Source: Phoronis australis (Eukaryota > Phoronida > Phoronidae). From it: DNA of 64,000 nt. Below are positions 63,820 through 64,000 of the stretch, in pieces (the first letter of the stretch is position 1; every line of letters starts with the position of its first letter). The stretch lies in NCBI GenBank assembly GCA_002633005.1, contig NMRA01000150.1:763486-827485 (forward strand). Reading direction: 5' to 3'. The position numbers and the translations under genes were made by a program. Below the pieces are notes generated by a model that saw only the letters and a list, made by a program, of their open reading frames with translations, had not been told where the DNA came from and did no database searches.

Positions 63820-64000
63820 CATTTATTCTCTCCTTAAGCAAGTGTTGGGGGTAGGCACTTATTTACCCTCCCCCCTTTGAGTAAGTGTTGCTGGTAGGCA
63901 CTTATTTACCCTCCCCCTATGAGTAAGTGTTGCTGGTAGGCACTTATTTACCCTCCCCCTTTGAGTAAGTGTTGCTGGTAAGCACTTATTTATTAACCCC
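63820..64000. repeat. about 42-bp minisatellite running off the window end
   Basis: At least four units of GAGTAAGTGTTGCTGGTAGG plus CACTTATTTACCCTCCCCCT. Each contains a 5' splice-site-like GAGTAAGT. The last exon(s) of the gene must lie beyond it. Confidence 0.9.

Overview
This window is animal genomic DNA that holds most of one large intron-rich gene on the + strand. Evidence for an animal is GT-AG introns with long polypyrimidine tracts, a receptor tyrosine phosphatase, extracellular lectin, kringle and fibronectin III modules, tRNA-derived SINEs and Gypsy and non-LTR retrotransposon relics. An invertebrate (lancelet-, hemichordate-, echinoderm- or lophotrochozoan-like) fits best. I cannot name the species. 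There are no bacterial genes, operons or CRISPR arrays.

I assembled 32 coding exons (3156-63710, about 5.26 kb of coding sequence, roughly 1,750 codons) by matching acceptors, donors, reading phase and domain homology. All junctions keep phase except exon 16 to 17, which is unresolved. The gene is open at both ends: the signal-peptide exon(s) and the last part of PTP domain 2 are outside or unseen. Predicted order: F-type lectin (FTP) domain 1 (3.2-7.2 kb), kringle (14.5 kb), FTP domain 2 (15.1-15.9 kb), an unassigned beta-rich module with a GDVMGYHY motif (17.2-19.8 kb), another unassigned beta-rich module (22.5 kb), three fibronectin III domains (23.9-32.1 kb), a membrane-proximal region with a furin-type RRKR site (32.7-36.5 kb), a transmembrane helix (38.9 kb), a basic and then acidic cytoplasmic juxtamembrane region (39.3-45.6 kb), a catalytically intact PTP domain D1 (45.9-54.7 kb) and a degenerate PTP domain D2 (57.1 kb to beyond 63.7 kb). 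The receptor would sense carbohydrate or protein ligands outside the cell and remove phosphate from tyrosines inside. I know of no named receptor phosphatase with an FTP-kringle-FTP ectodomain.

The introns are full of repeats. These include a dispersed element carrying regularly spaced CCTAGTGGC motifs that match the CTCF consensus (17.4-18.4, 20.0-21.7, 41.0-42.1, 54.7-56.5 kb), a tRNA-derived SINE, several terminal-inverted-repeat elements (33.2-35.6, 39.7-40.8, 40.28-40.43, 48.8 kb), a Gypsy remnant (25.6-27.8 kb, minus strand), a non-LTR RNase H relic (11.3-12.2 kb), two THAP-domain relics and many minisatellites. Two patterns stand out. Several splice sites lie inside short tandem duplications (FTP2 acceptor x4, transmembrane acceptor x2, FN3 donor x2). 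One cytoplasmic exon (40092-40268) lies inside a foldback element that interrupts a SINE, which suggests a transposon-delivered exon.
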